DNA of 64,000 nucleotides from Dendrocalamus latiflorus (Eukaryota; Streptophyta; Magnoliopsida; Poales; Poaceae), in assembly GCA_017311315.1 (NCBI GenBank), contig CM029634.1:25151339-25215338 (forward strand), given 5' to 3'. How positions within the stretch are numbered: the stretch's first letter is position 1; the number at the start of each line of letters is the position of its first letter. The position numbers were made by a program, and so were the translations under genes. Positions 32,774 through 43,115 of this stretch are shown in pieces. The notes under the pieces are model-generated. The model made no database searches. It saw nothing but the letters and a program-made list of their open reading frames with translations, and was not told the DNA's origin.

Positions 32774-35700
32774 CTAGTTAATGTTGATGTCGACGACGCC
32801 GAGCTTCGAGCGTAGGTGCAGAAATCTCACCCTGCCAAGTGATTTTGTCAATATATCCGCCAGCTGATCGTCGGTGTGAATCTTCTGGATGGCAACTTGG
32901 CCACCCTCGACGCACTCTCGGATGAAGTGAAAGCGCGTCTCGATGTGCTTGCTCCGGCCATGGAAGACCGGATTTTTGCACAATTGAATCGCTGACTGAT
33001 TGTCGATGTAGATTGTCGCGGCGCCGACTTCTCGCCCGTAGAAGTTGTCGATCAGCCGCCTAAGCCAGATTCCCTGGCATGCCGCCGCTGAGGCTGCGAT
33101 GTACTCGGCCTCACACGACGATAGCGCCACCACCGGCTGTTTTTGTGATTGCCACGACACAGGCGCGTTGCCGAGGCAGAACAAAATGCCGGAGGTGCTC
33201 TTGCGATCATCCACGTCGCCGGCCATGTCCGCGTCGCTGTACCCCTTGAGCTCGATGTCGTTGTGCCCCTTAGTGTAACAAAGGCCAAAGTGGAGCGTAC
33301 CAGCGACATAACGAAGTAGATGCTTGACGGCGCTCAGGTGTTCCGTCGTTGGGTTTGCCATGAACCTGCTCACATACCCGACCGCGAAGCTGATATCCGG
33401 CCGGGTGTGGACCAAGTACCGGAGGCTACCAACCACACTACGGTAGAACGTAGGATCAACAGGTGGATTGGAGCTCTCCTTACTCAGTTTAAGACGTGCC
33501 TCCATGGGCACTTGCACGGCATTGCAGCCGGCCATGCCGGCCTTGTCCAGGAGTTTTGCCGCATACGCCGCTTGGCTCATGGTGATCTTCCCGGGCAGCT
33601 GCTTGACATCAATGCCGAGATAGTAGCTTAACTGCCCGAGGTTGCTCATCTTGAATGAGCGCTTCATTTCCTCCTTGAACGATTCGATCTCAGCTTGGTC
33701 GGCGCCAGTGAGGATCAAATCGTCAACATACACGCCCAGGAGCACACGTCCTCGCCCCTTGCCGCGTGTGTACACCCCGTGTTCTTCCTCGCAACGCGTG
33801 AACCCGAGCGCCACCAGCGTGCGGTCCAGCTTGGCGTTCCACGCCCGAGGAGCTTGGCGTAGACCGTAGAGTGCTTTGCGCAGCCGCAGTACTTGCCGCT
33901 CATGCCCGGCGATCGCGAATCCCGGTGGTTGAGCGACGTAAACCTCCTCCATGAGGTCGCCGTTCAGAAACGCAGACTTGACGTCGAGATGGTGGAGCGC
34001 CCAGCCCTCGTGCGCTGCCACTGCTGTCAGTGCGCGTACGGAGTCGAGCCGCGCCACTGGTGCAAAAACCTCATCGAAGTCCACGCCAGCACGTTGTACG
34101 TACCCCTTAGCCACCAGCCGCGCCTTGTGCCGAACCACCGCCCCTTGCGCATCCTTCTTGAGCTTGAACACCCATTTGAGGCCAATCGGGCGGTGTCCGA
34201 CCGGAAGGTCCACTGCCTCCCACGTGCCGTTGTCCTCAATGGCCGCCATCTCCTCTTCCATCGCGGCGCGCCACGCCGGATCGGTGGCTGCCTCGTCGTA
34301 GGAGGTGGGCTCCTCGGTCGCAACGAGGAGCCACTCGTTGGGATCCAGTACGCGTGGCTCGGCAGTGTTGATGCAATTGTCCACCGTGCGGAAACGCCGC
34401 GGCGCGCCATTGTCACTATGGTCGAGCCCCGACGAGATTTGCGATGGTGGAGTGCAGTGCTCGACTTGAGCACCACCGGTGTCGTGTGTGGCGTTCACGG
34501 GCGTTCGGGGTGACGCCACAGCTTCTTCTTCTTCCTCCAAGGACGGGACCGCAGGGGATACAGGAGCGTTCGGCTCGCCGCCGCCCAAGACGCCGCTGAC
34601 CGTGTACTCCACGGTGAACGTCTCAGGAATGGCGTCGCCGTTCGCCTCCCAATTCCACCCTTTGGTCTCGTCGAACACCACGTCGCGGGTCACATGGAGC
34701 CGGCTGCCCACCGGATCGTACACCCGGTAGCCTTTTGAGCCCGGCTCGTACCCGACGAAAACCATCTTCACGCTCCGGTCGTCAAGCTTCGAGGTGTGCG
34801 GGCGTGTAACCTTGACGTGAGCAAGGCAACCGAACGTGCGCATGAAATGCACAGACGGTTTCTTGCCATGCCAAGCTTCATAAGGCGTCATCCCGGTGAC
34901 GCTCTTCGTCGGTGAACGGTTCAAGATGAACACGGCCGTGCTCACCGCCTCCCCCCAGAATGTACTGGGCACCTTCTTTGCCTTGAGTAGGCATCGCGCC
35001 ATAGCCATCACAGTCTGGTTCCGGCGCTCCACGACGCCGTTCTGTTGCGGGGAGTACGGCGCCGTGAGTTGCCGGTGCACACCTTTCTTCGCGCAGTACT
35101 CGCCAAAGGTCACGGACGTGAACTCGCCACCACGATCGGTACGTAGCGCGCGCAGCTTCCGCCCGGTCTCGACCTCGACGCCGGCTTGGAACTTCTTGAT
35201 CGCGCTGGCCGCCTCGTCCTTGCTTGACAACAGCACTAGCCACATATAGCGACTAGCATCATCAACGAGGAGGAGGAAGTAGCGCTTGCCACCGTGCGTC
35301 GCTGGCGTGACAGGCCCACATAGATCTCCATGTACGAGATCAAGCCGGCCCTTCGCGCGGTACTTGGCCTCCAGAGGGAATGGCGAGCGCCGTTGCTTGC
35401 CGACAAGGCACGCGTCACATAGCTGGTCGACATGATCCAGCAGTGGAAGCCCACGCACCATGTCGCCACGCCCAAGTTTCTTCAACCCCTCGAAGCTCAG
35501 GTGGCCGAACCGCTCATGCCAGCGCCACGCATCGTCGTTGGCGTGCGCCAGGAGCGAGATCGGTCGAGCGAGCGTGAGGGGGATCTTGTACAGTCGATTC
35601 GCCGATCGCCGTACCTTGGCGAGAAGCTCCCTCCTCGGATCGCGCACCCGCAGTACGCCGTCCTCGATCAACACTTGGCACCCGACCTCGTCGAGTTGCC

Positions 35701-37114
35701 CCAAGCTGATGATGTTGCTGCGCAGACGTGGGATGAAGTACACGTCCGACAGCATACGATGGCGTCCACCCCGTGCCGCGAACATGATCGTGCCACGCCC
35801 GAGGATGTCCACCATTGATCCATCGCCGAACTTTACCGTGCCCGTGATGTCGCGGTTCAGCTCGGAGAAGGCCGCGTCGTTTCCCGTCATATGGTTCGAC
35901 GCGCCCGTGTCGAGGTACCACACGCCGTCGTCCTGGTCGCCGATGTGATTGTTGGTGTCACCCAACTGCACCGTTGCGCGTTCTTCGTTGAGGAAGACCC
36001 GACTGCCGACGTGCACAGGTGTGGCGCGCTCTGGGAGGCACGCGGGCACCGGTGAAAGAGAGGCCACCTGGGCCATCAACAGGGATGGCTCGTCGTCACC
36101 GCCCTCCTCCACCAGCAGCGCTGCGGCCGCCGCCTCGTCTCTCTTCTTCTTCCGGCATTCCCGGGCCCAATGCCCAGTTTTCCCGCAGTACTTGCACGTA
36201 TCCTTGTCGATGACCTTGCCGCCACCGCCCTTGCGTGCGTCGTCGGTACCGCGCTTGGGTGGCTGCGCGCCACGCCGTGGCGGGACCGAGCCTCCGTTCG
36301 TACCACTTCCGCTGGCGCCAGTGCTTCCGACGCGCGCACCCTCCTTGTCGCGCTTGCGTAGGCGACGTATGAGATCCTCCTCCTTTGACGAGAGAAGCAG
36401 TCGGGAGCCCAGTTCTGCAGCCGCTTCCCGCGCGTCGAGCCGCTGCTCCACGGATCGAAGACGGCCCGTGACCTCCTCGATGGACAGGTCGTTGATGTTG
36501 AGCAGCGTCTCGATGGAGATTGCGACCTGCATGAACTTATCAGGGATCACCTGCAGCATCTTGCGCACGACCTCGCCATCGGTGATGTGGTCGCCGAGAA
36601 GCCGCAGATTATTGGCGAGGCCCGTGATGCGCATCGAGAAGTCGTCGATGGCCTCCCCTTCCTTGAATGCAATATTGTTGAAGTCGCGTCGGAGTTTCTG
36701 CGCGTTCGCCTCACGCACGCGCTCGACGCCCATCCGCATGATCTTGACAGCATCCCACGCCTCCTGCGCGGAGTCCTTATTGCCGATCGAGGCCAGCATC
36801 TCCGGCGGGACAGCTCGTGCAATCGCTGCTAACGCCAGCCGATCCACGCTGTACTCTGCGCCGCCGGGTTCGATGGCTCTCCACAAGCCTTGCGCCTGCA
36901 GGTTGATGCGCATGAGCATCGCCCACTCCGGGTAGTTGGTCTTGGTCAGCATCGGATATTGTACCGACGCCGACGCTTCCTTGACCACGCGCTCGATGAC
37001 GACCTCGCGCTCCCGACCATGCTGTTGTCGCGGACGGCGAGGACCCCGTGATGGCGACCGAAGACGATCCCGCCGCGGAGGAGTGACCGACCCTCGTCCC
37101 ACCGGAGCTGACAT
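32774..37114 (-). CDS. Ale-like Copia Gag-Pol polyprotein, 1446 aa
   Basis: Start chosen at the ATG at 37112-37114 (MSAPVGRGSVTPPRRD), 37 bases inside the LTR edge. The open frame extends further only because the LTR is open by chance. Approximate residues: Gag with a UBN2-like region 50-230; zinc knuckle CKYCGKTGHWAREC at 307-320; protease WYLDTGASNHMT near 400; integrase finger from about 530 (HERFGHLSFEG, CDACLVGKQ); integrase core with HGDLCGPVTP, RTDRGGEFTS and GVVERRNQT; RT with HHLDVKSAFLNG and YVDDLILTGAD; RNase H with ALSSCEAEYIAAS and DDQLADILTKSL at the C-terminus. All catalytic blocks are present with no stop or frameshift. Confidence 0.95.
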   Translation of the reverse strand: MSAPVGRGSVTPPRRDRLRSPSRGPRRPRQQHGREREVVIERVVKEASASVQYPMLTKTNYPEWAMLMRINLQAQGLWRAIEPGGAEYSVDRLALAAIARAVPPEMLASIGNKDSAQEAWDAVKIMRMGVERVREANAQKLRRDFNNIAFKEGEAIDDFSMRITGLANNLRLLGDHITDGEVVRKMLQVIPDKFMQVAISIETLLNINDLSIEEVTGRLRSVEQRLDAREAAAELGSRLLLSSKEEDLIRRLRKRDKEGARVGSTGASGSGTNGGSVPPRRGAQPPKRGTDDARKGGGGKVIDKDTCKYCGKTGHWARECRKKKRDEAAAAALLVEEGGDDEPSLLMAQVASLSPVPACLPERATPVHVGSRVFLNEERATVQLGDTNNHIGDQDDGVWYLDTGASNHMTGNDAAFSELNRDITGTVKFGDGSMVDILGRGTIMFAARGGRHRMLSDVYFIPRLRSNIISLGQLDEVGCQVLIEDGVLRVRDPRRELLAKVRRSANRLYKIPLTLARPISLLAHANDDAWRWHERFGHLSFEGLKKLGRGDMVRGLPLLDHVDQLCDACLVGKQRRSPFPLEAKYRAKGRLDLVHGDLCGPVTPATHGGKRYFLLLVDDASRYMWLVLLSSKDEAASAIKKFQAGVEVETGRKLRALRTDRGGEFTSVTFGEYCAKKGVHRQLTAPYSPQQNGVVERRNQTVMAMARCLLKAKKVPSTFWGEAVSTAVFILNRSPTKSVTGMTPYEAWHGKKPSVHFMRTFGCLAHVKVTRPHTSKLDDRSVKMVFVGYEPGSKGYRVYDPVGSRLHVTRDVVFDETKGWNWEANGDAIPETFTVEYTVSGVLGGGEPNAPVSPAVPSLEEEEEAVASPRTPVNATHDTGGAQVEHCTPPSQISSGLDHSDNGAPRRFRTVDNCINTAEPRVLDPNEWLLVATEEPTSYDEAATDPAWRAAMEEEMAAIEDNGTWEAVDLPVGHRPIGLKWVFKLKKDAQGAVVRHKARLVAKGYVQRAGVDFDEVFAPVARLDSVRALTAVAAHEGWALHHLDVKSAFLNGDLMEEVYVAQPPGFAIAGHERQVLRLRKALYGLRQAPRAWNAKLDRTLVALGFTRCEEEHGVYTRGKGRGRVLLGVYVDDLILTGADQAEIESFKEEMKRSFKMSNLGQLSYYLGIDVKQLPGKITMSQAAYAAKLLDKAGMAGCNAVQVPMEARLKLSKESSNPPVDPTFYRSVVGSLRYLVHTRPDISFAVGYVSRFMANPTTEHLSAVKHLLRYVAGTLHFGLCYTKGHNDIELKGYSDADMAGDVDDRKSTSGILFCLGNAPVSWQSQKQPVVALSSCEAEYIAASAAACQGIWLRRLIDNFYGREVGAATIYIDNQSAIQLCKNPVFHGRSKHIETRFHFIRECVEGGQVAIQKIHTDDQLADILTKSLGRVRFLHLRSKLGVVDININ

Positions 37115-37150
37115 GGCCACCAGGATCCTGAACGAGGCTCTGATACCAAT

Positions 37151-37515
37151 TGACAGCCGAACGTCCGCAAGCGAGCAGCAGTGTATACTCAACAACACAA
37201 GAAACGTGTATACTGGAGAACACAAGAACACAAGCTGTTTTGGCACTGCAGAACGTTGCAGTATTTTCCTGGTTTACTCCTCCTTTTATAATGCAATGGA
37301 ACATGCAAAGCAATGTATACAATGCAAAACCGAAAACTGAAGTAGCTATTATGGTCACTAGATGCAGAAACGGAAAAACTGACCTACAACCATGCAGAAA
37401 CTGAATGCATGCAGGAACTGCCTCACGACTCAATAACTCAATGCATGCAGAAACGCCCATGCAGACATGAAGTGGGCGGTAATCATGAAGAGAATGCAAA
37501 CTAGATTATCTAACA
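37151..37515 (-). repeat. Ale-like 5' LTR
   Basis: 365 bp, identical to the 3' copy by eye. Its inner edge at 37151 adjoins the PBS (minus strand ATTGGTATCAGAGCC). Confidence 0.93.
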
Positions 37516-37520
37516 ACCGC

Positions 37521-37902
37521 TAGGTGTGTGCAGGCTCTCTCGTCTCCCTTGCGTGTGTGAGTATGGTGCATCGTCTGATCTCTGGTGTGTGCCTACGGCC
37601 TGGGTGGATGAACTCATGTTACTCATCTCTGTTGGGCCGGTCATCTTGGGGGTGGTTCAGGGCGGGATTGAAACCTAATGAAGTCCACCAGTGGCTTCGC
37701 TCTTGGGCGGACGCCGCCTACCCATGCTCAACTCCACCCTCCAGAACCTCTGATTCGCCTCGCTGCGGCTGTTGAGGCCCTCGCTACTCTTGGGCGGACG
37801 CCGTCTACCCATGCTCAACTCCACCCTCCAGAACCTCTGATTCGCCTCGCTGTGGCTGTTGAGGCCCTCGCTACTCCTCACATCAAGCACCATAGCCGAG
37901 GT
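37521..37902. other. Host flank with an 87-bp tandem duplication (37701-37874)
   Basis: Two direct copies (37701-37787 and 37788-37874) of an 87-base unit beginning tcttgggcggacgccg, differing at two positions. The unit is 29 codons long, so the plus frame LGRTPPTHAQLHPPEPLIRL stays open through both. I cannot name a protein. Confidence 0.7.
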
Positions 37903-38156
37903 TAGGGGTAGATATCGAGCCAACTCCTCGTCTTATCGAGCTTTTTTTAAAAATGACATAGTTTGATTTAAAATAATTTTACATATAATTTAAAAGTATT
38001 TTTAGAAACGAGCTAACGAGCCGAGCCGAGCTTAAGAAAAATTCAAATTCATTTGAAATCAACTCATTTTAATGTTTAGCCAATTAACAAGTATAATTGA
38101 AGCAATTTTGAACCGAGCCAACGAGCCCCACTAACGAGCTTTTTTTTCCACCCCTA
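37903..38156 (-). mobile_element. hAT-type MITE, copy 2 (254 bp, intact ends)
   Basis: The ends TAGGGGTAGA and TTTCCACCCCTA form imperfect inverted repeats. They are flanked by a perfect 8-bp duplication gccgaggt (37895-37902 and 38157-38164), the target length of hAT elements. The body matches 2693-2939 in reverse complement. Non-coding. Confidence 0.9.
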
Positions 38157-38164
38157 GCCGAGGT

Positions 38165-38887
38165 CCTGGTGTCCACGCCCCACAGCGGAGGCCACGGCTG
38201 CAAGGGACTCCACGGTTTAGCCTGGCGGTTGTAGGTCCTCTACTGGCTAATCAATTTTGACCCTTGCTGAGTACCACGAGGACTCTACAGCCATTAATGT
38301 TTAGAGAAATCAAAAACTAATATGAATATTTGACTTTCTGAAGCGAATCCTCCATTTCTCTCGCTCTCGTCTCGAATTCGCCATTAATGGTTCAGTTTTG
38401 AAAATCTGACTGGATCTGTCGTGGTGTTGCGATGTTTATTTGTAAATGCTGTAGATATGTTTTGAAAAAATGAGTTACGAAGGGTTCGATTATAAAAATA
38501 GATAGTAAAAAGGTCTATTTTATTACTATTATAAAAGAATGAGTTGGTGGTCGTATATCTGTTCTCTTCCAACCATTCTATTCATTTTGACTTCTCACCA
38601 TTCTCTATTTTTTAATAGATCAAAATAACCCTCTTCTGTAGTATGATTATTTATATATCCAATAAATTTCATTGCTACACATCCAAGAGTAGTAACAGAA
38701 AGCAGTAAAACAGCAGGGCAAAACGGTAAAATAGCGGCCAGCCGAGGGAGGAAAGGGAAGCAGGTCGCCTTTTCTTCCTTTCTTGCAAAACCACCGGCGC
38801 AGCGAACAAGGCAAAGCCCACAGCTTTCCGCTTTCGTCTCTCCCCTTCTCTCTCTGTGCCGCCCAAGAAGCTAGCTCCTCCTCCAGC
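38165..38887 (+). promoter_or_regulatory. Upstream region of the aspartate aminotransferase gene
   Basis: AT-rich to about 38690, with ttatatat at 38651-38658 as a TATA candidate, then a CT-rich leader (ctttcgtctctccccttctctctctgtg) running to the ATG at 38888. The start site is not proven. Confidence 0.4.
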
Positions 38888-41800
38888 ATGGCGCTGTCCC
38901 GCGCAGCCTCCGCGATCCGGCGGCGCGGGGCCCTGCCCCTGCTTTCGGGCCCGCCGGCGAGGGCGATGGCGTCGCTGTTCGGGCACGTCGAGCCGGCGGC
39001 CAAGGACCCCATCCTCGGCGTCACCGAGGCCTTCCTCGCCGACCCGTCCCCCGACAAAGTCAACGTCGGCGTCGTACGTTCTTCTTACCCCCATCGCTCG
39101 TAGCAGCCTGTTCACTTCTCTCGCGATTTCAATCTTGGTTGGTTCTGAAAATGGGGATGGTTTGGGCCTGAAAAAACTGCAGGGCGCCTACCGGGACGAC
39201 AACGGCCAGCCCGTCGTGCTCGACTGCGTGCGCGAGGCGGAGCGCCGGATCGCCGGCAACCTCAACATGTGAGATCCCCCTCTTTCATGCCCAGCCTTTT
39301 CTCTTCTTTACTTTGTTCCCTTCTTGCTAACTGCTGGCACGAATGAAATCCGCCAACTAGGCAATGGCTTCACGGTCAAGTTGTGTTCCTATTTTCTTGT
39401 GCATGTTGGGAATCTCAGCTACGTGCTTGCTTTGCCACTGCTGATCTAGAAATTAGTTCGCAAGATTCTTGTTCGTTCTTGTGCGATCTTGTGAAAATAG
39501 CATGTTAGATGCCGCATGTTTGGGAACGGATTAAATGATTCAACACGTGCCTTGATCATGTAGGGCGTGAGAATGCCTTTGTTTATCCTTCAATCAAGAA
39601 TGTGGACCGATAACATTTGTTATTTTCAGCTTGGCAGGACTCCAACATGGACTTCCTCTAAGCATTTTATTGCAGGATGATTTTCAAATGCCCCTTTTTG
39701 CCTGTTCTATCATGAAAATGATTTGTTCATCCGAGCCATGCTGTCTTGTGCTCGATACTGTACCATTTCAGTGTAAAACAATGGGAGGTTGCCATGAGTT
39801 CTGATCATTATTTTTGTTAAATTTGCAAAACAGGGAGTACCTTCCAATGGGAGGAAGTATTAAGATGATCGAAGAGTCGCTAAAGCTGGCGTACGGAGAT
39901 GATTCTGAGTTCATCAAAGATAAGAGGATTGCAGCAGTGCAGGCACTTTCAGGCACTGGAGCATGCCGGCTCTTTGCTGATTTCCAGAAGCGCTTCTTGC
40001 CAGATTCACAGATCTACATTCCTACACCAACATGGTCCAAGTGAGTTGCTATCCTGCTTTGATAGCAATTGTTCTTTTTTTTTTCTCAAAAAGTTTTGTC
40101 TTGAAGAAAAGAAAGAGGAAGAGAAAAGGAGATTGAGTAGATTCCAGTGCAATTTGTTCGAGAAATAGTTTATCTTGCCTTATCTCTAGCTTCTATGCTA
40201 GCCAGCCAGGATTCTTTAAGCAGATGTCTTCACTCTTCATTATTATTTACACCCTTAGTTGCTAACCTCAATATGGGAATCTTCTCCAGTCATCACAATA
40301 TTTGGAGGGACGCTCAAGTACCACAAAGGGCATTCACATATTACCATCCAGAGTCGAGAGGGCTTGATTTTGCAGCATTGATGGATGATATTAAGGTGAT
40401 TTTTTTTCCTTCAGTACTGTTAGATGTATTGCTCATCTTGAATTTCTTGCATTGTTGCTCCTACCTTATCAAGGTTTTTTATGTCTTATTTCATGGATTT
40501 TTTGAAGTCACATAGCTATAGACTTGCCTTTCTCATTGAGACATGTTAGGTACATTTAGTTTAGTGTTCCTGGCACAATACCTAGTCCATGGGATTTCGG
40601 AACCCGGAAAGGCTCACTATTTTCAATTAGGTGCTTTTGACCTGTTGACAATTTGCCTGTAGCTGTTTTTTATTTATGTTTTTCCTCTGTCATCTGCAGA
40701 ATGCTCCAAACGGTTCATTCTTTTTGCTTCACGCATGTGCTCATAATCCTACTGGAGTAGATCCTACAGAGGAACAATGGAGAGAGATATCCTATCAGTT
40801 CAAGGTAGGGGAAGTGACAATAACTGACAATGGTATTTCCTGTATTGGGTACCTGCCAGCCACAGCTACCATATATATATTTTTGTATTTCTATAGGCGA
40901 AGAACCATTTCCCATTCTTTGACATGGCATACCAAGGATTTGCCAGTGGTGATCCAGACAGAGATGCCAAGGCAATCCGGATCTTCCTTGAAGATGGGCA
41001 CCAAATTGGATGTGCTCAGTCATACGCAAAGAACATGGGACTTTATGGACAAAGAGCAGGGTGCCTGAGGTATTCACATGACCAGTTTTAGTTATTCTTG
41101 TAACATATAGTCATGTAATGCTACCACCTTCTTGGTTCAAGTAATATTGCCTGACCAGCTTCATGCATGCTCTTGTAAAATGAAGTGTGGCTTGTCAGAG
41201 CATTAGGTATTGGATTCTCAAGACATAAGCCATTTCAAAATAAAATCAGAAGTTTTTCACTTCAGAGAATGCTCCCCGTTTCATTCTCTGGAGAAAAGTG
41301 TACGACATTGAATATAATTGAATGGTCCAATGTGTCATTTCTGTCATCTTGTGTTTAAATAAACGGTGATCATATTATGATGACTATAATGTTTGATGTT
41401 ACTATTATTGCAGCATTCTATGCGAGGATGAGATGCAGGCAGTTGCTGTCAAGAGCCAATTGCAACAGATCGCGAGACCAATGTACAGCAACCCACCTGT
41501 TCATGGTGCACTAGTTGTTTCTATAATCCTTAATGACCCAGAATTGAAGAGCTTATGGTTGAAAGAGGTCAAGGTAAACTTTAGATCCTGTCTTATGTCT
41601 CAACAACTTAAAGTTACCTAAATCAATGTTATGCATGTAAACAAAATTTACTAATAAATGTTTTTAATCACTATTGGTTTCTCAGGGTATGGCTGACCGT
41701 ATCATTGGAATGCGGAAGGCACTTCGGGAGAATCTTGAAAAGTTAGGTTCACCTTTGTCATGGGAACATATCACCAATCAGGTAAATAGCACCACGAGAT

Positions 41801-42751
41801 ATGCGGTCATGGCAATTCTAAATATTATTTTAGTGACATGCAAAATGTACCAGTTCATGGCAGATGGCAGTTGCTAGTTGACGTGCAAATTGTACCGGTT
41901 CACAGTAGTTGCTAGCATCCCCAAGGCGGCAAGGCCCAATGTAGATCGTCGGATTATACTGTAATCTTGTTGGAGTTTGGTTCATCAAGGAATAAAATTT
42001 ATATGTAGTCATGTACTTATTCTCTATTGCGGGGACTGGTGCGGTACCACTGCAAACTATGACATAGCATTGTGGGTTTTGGATAATTTATTTAGTGTCT
42101 TAAGGCCTTGTTGAACTGGCTCTCCTTGGTATTGATAATTAGTCAATTAGAAAGGGAGAACTATACAATATCTTTTAACTTGTGTTTGTGTACTTTAATT
42201 GGGAGTTGGGACTTTCAAAGTCTCAAACTGGGAAGAGTCGCTTCAGTAATTCACCTTTTAAGTACACCACTGCAGACCAATCTCGTTTTTAATAGTGTTG
42301 ATATGATGGTATCTTTAGCTGGACAAGAATGCTCTGCAACTTAAGTCTCCTTTATCATTTTTTATCGCTGCATTTTATTTTTACTTTGTTTTCTTTGGAG
42401 ATTTAGATTCCACATGCAACTCTGTATTGTTAGTTACTTCTATGGTGGAATTGTATTTAAAGAAATAAGAAATATATCTGTGCAGATTGGAATGTTCTGC
42501 TACAGTGGAATGGCACCTGAACAGGTGGATCGCTTAACCAATGAATACCATATTTACATGACCCGCAACGGGAGAATAAGGTATAAGACTTACTCAGTTT
42601 GTTCACGACGTTGATGCCTTAATTAATCTCTATTGCAGAACAAGAAAATTCTAACTTTGTTGATGTCAACTCTTTCAGTATGGCTGGGGTAACAACAGGA
42701 AATGTGGCGTATTTGGCTAATGCTATTCATGAGGTTACCAAACTGAATTGA
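38888..42751 (+). CDS. Aspartate aminotransferase, mitochondrial
   Basis: PLP enzyme that interconverts aspartate and 2-oxoglutarate with oxaloacetate and glutamate. It acts in mitochondria in the malate-aspartate shuttle and, in NAD-ME-type C4 leaves, in the carbon pump. Ten exons: 38888-39073, 39183-39268, 39834-40040, 40290-40395, 40700-40804, 40897-41069, 41414-41573, 41686-41781, 42486-42580, 42679-42751. All have GT/AG borders and total 428 codons plus TGA, the normal length for the plant mitochondrial form. The N-terminus MALSRAASAIRRRGALP is an Arg/Ala-rich presequence and the mature enzyme begins near MASLFGHVEP. Substrate/PLP blocks present: CAHNPTGVDPT, FFDMAYQGFASGD (Asp239, Tyr242) and the Schiff-base Lys275 in SYAKNMGLYGQR. 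No lesion was found. It converges tail to tail with the receptor-kinase pseudogene. Confidence 0.96.
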
Positions 42752-43115
42752 GGTTCCTTCCTCGTTCCCTCTTCGGCCAATGAAATGAGGCTTGCACACT
42801 TTTTGGTTATTGACCTTGAAAATGTTTGCACTAGAGAAATAAATTCCAGTCAACATGTTGTTTGCCCAACGGCGAATTTGACTTGTATGGAGAACTACAG
42901 ATGTATCATCTATTTTTGAGAGCTAGATGCTGATCCTGTTCTTCTGTCGCGGCAAATGTTATACCCGTGGCAGATCACTATACCATCTTTTACAAGACAC
43001 TGAAGAACATAAATGCAAAGGAATTGAGCGTTTGGATGCGTTTACTTCAGGGCTATACATGTTTTGTACAATTGTCATCATTTCTCGTTGTTTTCTTACC
43101 CGAAACCTACAATTG

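Larger units (their letters stand above)
32395..37515 (-). mobile_element. Copia LTR retrotransposon, Ale/Retrofit-like, intact
   Basis: The two 365-bp LTRs (32395-32759 and 37151-37515) are identical as far as I can read. They begin TGACAGCCG and end ATCTAACA on the plus strand, with a perfect TSD accgc (32390-32394 and 37516-37520). The minus strand after the 5' LTR reads attGGTATCAGAGCC, a tRNA-Met PBS. One uninterrupted gag-pol ORF fills the interior. Identical LTRs, an intact TSD and an open ORF mean a very recent insertion. The compact 5.1 kb size and Gag type fit the Ale/Retrofit lineage. Confidence 0.95.

Noticed and set aside
37114..37246. N-terminal extension of the Ale-like polyprotein
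   Set aside because: The extra 44 codons run through the PBS and into the LTR and begin with GTG; the ATG at 37114 is the sensible start.
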